64,000 nt of DNA from Rhizobium sp. CB3090 (GTDB taxonomy: Bacteria; Pseudomonadota; Alphaproteobacteria; Rhizobiales; Rhizobiaceae). The position numbers were made by a program, and so were the translations under genes. The notes under the pieces are model-generated. The model was not told the DNA's origin, ran no database searches, and was given only the letters and a program-made list of their open reading frames with translations. Every line of letters begins with the position of its first letter. Within the stretch, counting starts at the first letter, position 1. The DNA lies in the NCBI RefSeq assembly GCF_029714285.1, contig NZ_CP121662.1:2480001-2544000 (forward strand). The letters run 5' to 3'. Of this stretch, positions 60,958 to 64,000 are shown piece after piece.

Positions 60958-62553
60958 TTAGTCGATGTTGAACACCAGCGGCTTTGCCTGGCGGATCGCC
61001 TGATGGGCGGTCAGCTTGCCCAGGACCTCATCGCTGATCGCGCCGTCGACATAAAGCAGAGCGATGGCATCGCCGCCCTGCTTGTCGCGGCCGAGCTGGA
61101 AGTTGGCGATGTTGACATTGGCCGCACCGAGCGTCGTGCCGATAAAGCCGATCATGCCGGGAACGTCGGTATTGGCAATATAGATCATGTGGTTGCCGAC
61201 ATCGGCGTCGAGGTTGATGCCCTTGATCTGAATAAAGCGCGGCTTGCCGTCGGAGAAGACGGTGCCTGCGACCGAGCGCGTCATGCTGTCGGTGGTGACC
61301 GTCAGCTTGATGTAGCCGTCATAGACGCCGGTCTTGTCGCGCTTGACTTCGGCCAGAACGATGCCCTTTTCCTTGATCATGATCGGCGCCGAAACCATGT
61401 TGACGTCGGCAACCTGATTGCGGATGAGGCCGGCAAGCAGCGCGCTCGTCAAAGCCTTCGTATTCATGCCGGCGGTCACGCCATCGTATAGGATCTCGAT
61501 TTCCTTGATCGGATCTTCCGTCACCTGGCCGACAAAGGCGCCGAGAACATCGGCGAGCTTGATGAACGGCTTCAGGATCGGCGCTTCCTCGGCGGTAATC
61601 GAGGGCATGTTGATGGCGTTGGAAACGGCGCCCTTGACGAGGTAGTCCGACATCTGCTCAGCCACCTGCAGCGCGACATTCTCCTGCGCTTCCGTGGTCG
61701 ATGCGCCGAGGTGCGGCGTGCAGACGACATTCGGCAGACCGAACAGCGGGCTTTCCTTGGCGGGCTCGACTTCGAAGACGTCGAAGGCCGCGCCGGCGAC
61801 ATGACCGGACTTGATAGCGGCGGCAAGCGCTGCCTCATCCACCAAACCGCCGCGGGCGCAGTTGATGATGCGCACGCCGGGCTTCGTCTTGGCGAGCGCG
61901 TCGGCGTCGATGATGTTGCGCGTCTTGTCGGTCAGCGGCACATGCAGCGTGATGAAATCGGCGCGGGCGAAGAGTTCGTCGAGTTCGACCTTGACGACGC
62001 CCATTTCCTCGGCACGCTCCTTGGACAGGAACGGATCATAGGCAACGACGTGCATCTTCAGACCGATGGCGCGGGCAATGACGATCGAGCCGATATTGCC
62101 GGCGCCGATGACGCCGAGCGTCTTGCCGGTGATTTCGACACCCATGAATTTCGATTTTTCCCACTTGCCGGCCTGGGTGGAGGCATCGGCAGACGGAAGC
62201 TGGCGAGCAACGGCGAACATCAGCGCAATGGCGTGTTCGGCGGTCGTGATCGAATTACCGAAGGGCGTGTTCATGACGATGATACCGCGGCGCGAAGCGG
62301 CAGGGATATCGACATTGTCGACGCCGATACCGGCGCGGCCGACGACCTTGAGATTCTTCGCCGCTTCGATGATTTTTTCCGTTACCTTGGTGGCGGAACG
62401 GATAGCGAGGCCGTCATAATTGCCGATGATTTCGAGCAGCTTTTCCTTGTCCTTGCCGAGCTGCGGCTGGAAATCGACTTCGACGCCGCGATCGCGAAAG
62501 ATCTGGACGGCGGTTTCCGACAGTTCGTCGGATACGAGAACGCGAGGTGCCAT
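60958..62553 (-). CDS. serA: D-3-phosphoglycerate dehydrogenase
   Basis: The 531-residue product has the NAD-binding motif (GVIGAGNIGSIVIARAIG), NCARGGLVDEAAL with the catalytic arginine, FEVEPAKESPLF, and the histidine in TPHLGASTTEAQ. An intervening domain and a C-terminal ACT domain (VPGMIGFIGTTLGAANVNIA) give the long form of the enzyme. It makes 3-phosphohydroxypyruvate, the first step of serine synthesis. It lies just downstream of serC on the same strand, and they may be co-transcribed. Confidence 0.95.
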   Translation of the reverse strand: MAPRVLVSDELSETAVQIFRDRGVEVDFQPQLGKDKEKLLEIIGNYDGLAIRSATKVTEKIIEAAKNLKVVGRAGIGVDNVDIPAASRRGIIVMNTPFGNSITTAEHAIALMFAVARQLPSADASTQAGKWEKSKFMGVEITGKTLGVIGAGNIGSIVIARAIGLKMHVVAYDPFLSKERAEEMGVVKVELDELFARADFITLHVPLTDKTRNIIDADALAKTKPGVRIINCARGGLVDEAALAAAIKSGHVAGAAFDVFEVEPAKESPLFGLPNVVCTPHLGASTTEAQENVALQVAEQMSDYLVKGAVSNAINMPSITAEEAPILKPFIKLADVLGAFVGQVTEDPIKEIEILYDGVTAGMNTKALTSALLAGLIRNQVADVNMVSAPIMIKEKGIVLAEVKRDKTGVYDGYIKLTVTTDSMTRSVAGTVFSDGKPRFIQIKGINLDADVGNHMIYIANTDVPGMIGFIGTTLGAANVNIANFQLGRDKQGGDAIALLYVDGAISDEVLGKLTAHQAIRQAKPLVFNID

Positions 62554-62587
62554 GGAGGCCTCCTGGGAAATGGGTCAACGATGACAA

Positions 62588-62630
62588 GCAATTCCAAGAA
62601 AATGCGAAGCGGTTTTCCGTTGGGAATTGC
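62588..62630. repeat. Rhizobial palindromic element between serC and serA
   Basis: GCAATTCCAAGAAAA and TTTTCCGTTGGGAATTGC are near-complementary arms around TGCGAAGCGG. The sequence is close to the left part of the element at 156-253. It lies 35 bases upstream of the serA start. Confidence 0.65.
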
Positions 62631-62658
62631 GTGAAATAACGAGAAATTTCGAATGCCG

Positions 62659-62681
62659 GGCTCCGCCCTCTTGGCGGAGCC
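62659..62681 (-). terminator. Hairpin after serC
   Basis: GGCTCCGCC (62659-62667) pairs perfectly with GGCGGAGCC (62673-62681) around a 5-base loop, 17 bases past the serC stop. No T-run follows on the minus strand, so read-through into serA is possible. Confidence 0.5.
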
Positions 62682-62697
62682 TTTGGACGCTATGATC

Positions 62698-63876
62698 TCA
62701 GGCAGCAGCCTGGGAGAGCGTCGCCTTCTGCGTTTCAAAGGCCCAGGAGAGCCAGGGCATCAGCTTCTGCATGTCGGCGGCTTCGATCGTCGCGCCGGCC
62801 CAGATACGCAGGCCCGACGGCGCGTCGCGGTAATGGCCGACGTCATAGGCAACGCCTTCCTTCTCAAGCAGCGCGACCAGACCCTTGGCGAAATTCGCCT
62901 GGCCATCGGCATCGAGAGCGACGACATCCTTGTCGACGATCTTCAGGCAGACGGAAGTGTTGGATTCCGTCTCCGCCTTGACGGCGAGATTGGCAATCCA
63001 GTCATTGGCGGCAACGAAGTCATGGATGACTTTGGCGTTGGCATCGGCGCGGCCGATCAGCGCCTTCAGGCCGCCGAGATTCTTGGCCCAGAGAAGAGCG
63101 TCGATATAATCCTCAACGCAGAGCATCGACGGCGTATTGATCGTCTCGCCGGTGAAGATGCCTTCGATCAGCTTGCCACCGCTGGTCATGCGGAAGATCT
63201 TCGGCAGCGGCCAGGCCGGCTGGTAAGTGGTCAGGCGCTCGACAGCACGTGGCGAAAGGATGATGACGCCGTGCGCGCCCTCGCCGCCTAGCACCTTCTG
63301 CCAGGAGAAGGTGACGACATCGAGCTTGGCAAAATCGAGATTTTGAGCGAAAGCGGCCGAAGTGGCGTCGCAGATCGTCAGGCCCTTACGGTTAGCCGGG
63401 ATGAAATCGGCGTTCGGAACACGGACGCCGGAGGTGGTGCCGTTCCAGGTGAAGACCACATCGCGGTCGAAATCGACGGCGGAAAGGTCGGGCAGCTCGC
63501 CATAGGCGGCTTCAAGCTTGCGAACGTCCTTGAGCTTGAGCTGCTTGACGACGTCGGTAACCCAGCCCGCGCCGAAGCTTTCCCAGGCGAGCATATCGAC
63601 GCCGCGCTCTCCGAGCAGCGACCACAGCGCCATTTCGACGGCGCCAGTGTCGGAAGCCGGAACGATGCCGATGCGGTAATCCGCGGGCACTTCCAGAATG
63701 TCACGGGTAAGATCGATAGCCTGCTTCAGCTTGGCCTTGCCGACCTTCGCGCGGTGCGAACGGCCAAGAGCCGCGTCGGAAAGAACATCGAGCGTCCAAC
63801 CGGGGCGCTTCGAGCAGGGGCCAGAAGAGAAATGGGTATTGTTCGGACGGATGTCCGGCTTGGCGAGCTTAGTCAT
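62698..63876 (-). CDS. serC: Phosphoserine aminotransferase
   Basis: The 392-residue product is the long alphaproteobacterial form of SerC. It starts [19 protein letters not shown], has [17 protein letters not shown], and its PLP lysine lies in [15 protein letters not shown]. It converts 3-phosphohydroxypyruvate and glutamate to phosphoserine and 2-oxoglutarate in the second step of serine synthesis. A conserved-looking structured leader precedes the start. Confidence 0.95.
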   Translation of the reverse strand: MTKLAKPDIRPNNTHFSSGPCSKRPGWTLDVLSDAALGRSHRAKVGKAKLKQAIDLTRDILEVPADYRIGIVPASDTGAVEMALWSLLGERGVDMLAWESFGAGWVTDVVKQLKLKDVRKLEAAYGELPDLSAVDFDRDVVFTWNGTTSGVRVPNADFIPANRKGLTICDATSAAFAQNLDFAKLDVVTFSWQKVLGGEGAHGVIILSPRAVERLTTYQPAWPLPKIFRMTSGGKLIEGIFTGETINTPSMLCVEDYIDALLWAKNLGGLKALIGRADANAKVIHDFVAANDWIANLAVKAETESNTSVCLKIVDKDVVALDADGQANFAKGLVALLEKEGVAYDVGHYRDAPSGLRIWAGATIEAADMQKLMPWLSWAFETQKATLSQAAA

Positions 63877-63920
63877 GATGCTATCCTCTCAGATAGAAAG
63901 CTCCTCGTTGGGGAGGAGTG
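63877..63920 (-). promoter_or_regulatory. Probable serC-type RNA leader
   Basis: On the minus strand two hairpins lie directly before the serC start: CTCCTC against GAGGAG (63901-63918) and CTATC against GATAG (63881-63896). The ribosome-binding GAGAGGA is inside the second hairpin. Known alphaproteobacterial serC-motif RNAs also have hairpins near the serC ribosome site. The match is by layout and position, not by a model search. Confidence 0.5.
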
Positions 63921-64000
63921 TCCCGCCGCCGGATATATTGGAAGCGGCCCGCCAGCGCAATAGGTAAAATAAGCGGCTCGACAAAGCTTCACGAATTCGT
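63921..64000. other. Window end, upstream of serC
   Basis: The last 80 bases presumably hold the serC promoter. No box can be defended. Confidence 0.25.

Overview
The window reads as chromosome of a Rhizobium-group alphaproteobacterium. Base composition is about 60% GC, the housekeeping genes (serC, serA, mnmA, a cdsA operon, metNIQ) look rhizobial, and two families of rhizobial intergenic palindromic repeats recur. The genus-level reading is an inference from gene content; the species is not determined.

Layout. 1-3,337: the end of a TPR protein, a DoxX-like membrane protein, an amino-acid-type ABC binding protein with one permease, and a MarR regulator. 3,338-22,268: a catabolic island built around 2-aminobenzoate (anthranilate). 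It holds a cyclase-family hydrolase resembling isatin hydrolase, a phytoene-desaturase-like flavoprotein, a second MarR regulator, a two-subunit indolepyruvate:ferredoxin-oxidoreductase-type enzyme, a 2-aminobenzoate-CoA-ligase-like enzyme, the two-domain 2-aminobenzoyl-CoA monooxygenase/reductase, and a tight beta-oxidation-like operon (SDR, enoyl-CoA hydratase, two acyl-CoA dehydrogenases, thioesterase, RidA, bifunctional hydratase/dehydrogenase). Short palindromes repeated in front of several of these units, including the ABC transporter, suggest one MarR-controlled regulon. The proposed chemistry is isatin to isatinate to anthraniloyl-CoA to central metabolism, resembling the lower part of indole-3-acetate degradation. 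The initial oxygenase is not in the window.

22,275-43,562: mixed metabolic genes: a class III nucleotide cyclase, a deleted flavin monooxygenase remnant, OsmC, glycerate 2-kinase, gamma-glutamyltransferase, an MFS pump, a cold-shock protein, a fused ring-cleaving dioxygenase/esterase, a fuconate-type dehydratase, a CoA-transferase, a complete methionine ABC importer, a 2-hydroxyacid dehydrogenase, a 3-methyladenine glycosylase-like protein and two DUF982 proteins.

44,039-52,522: the most unusual region. A 1,608-residue protein made almost wholly of Ser/Thr-rich octapeptides, encoded by about 10.5 near-identical 408-bp units, is followed by an O-GlcNAc-transferase-like (GT41) gene and by a putative glycosyltransferase with an inserted beta-sandwich-like domain. 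This looks like a self-contained protein-glycosylation locus.

52,523-56,568: small, mostly hypothetical genes, including three very short single-span membrane proteins. A lower-GC pair follows, encoding a HEPN-like protein and a trypsin-like protease, just beyond the 3' end of a tRNA-Met gene; it is a candidate defence cassette. 56,732-64,000: housekeeping genes on the minus strand: mnmA, a four-gene phospholipid operon with an unknown membrane protein, serA, and serC with a probable serC-type RNA leader.
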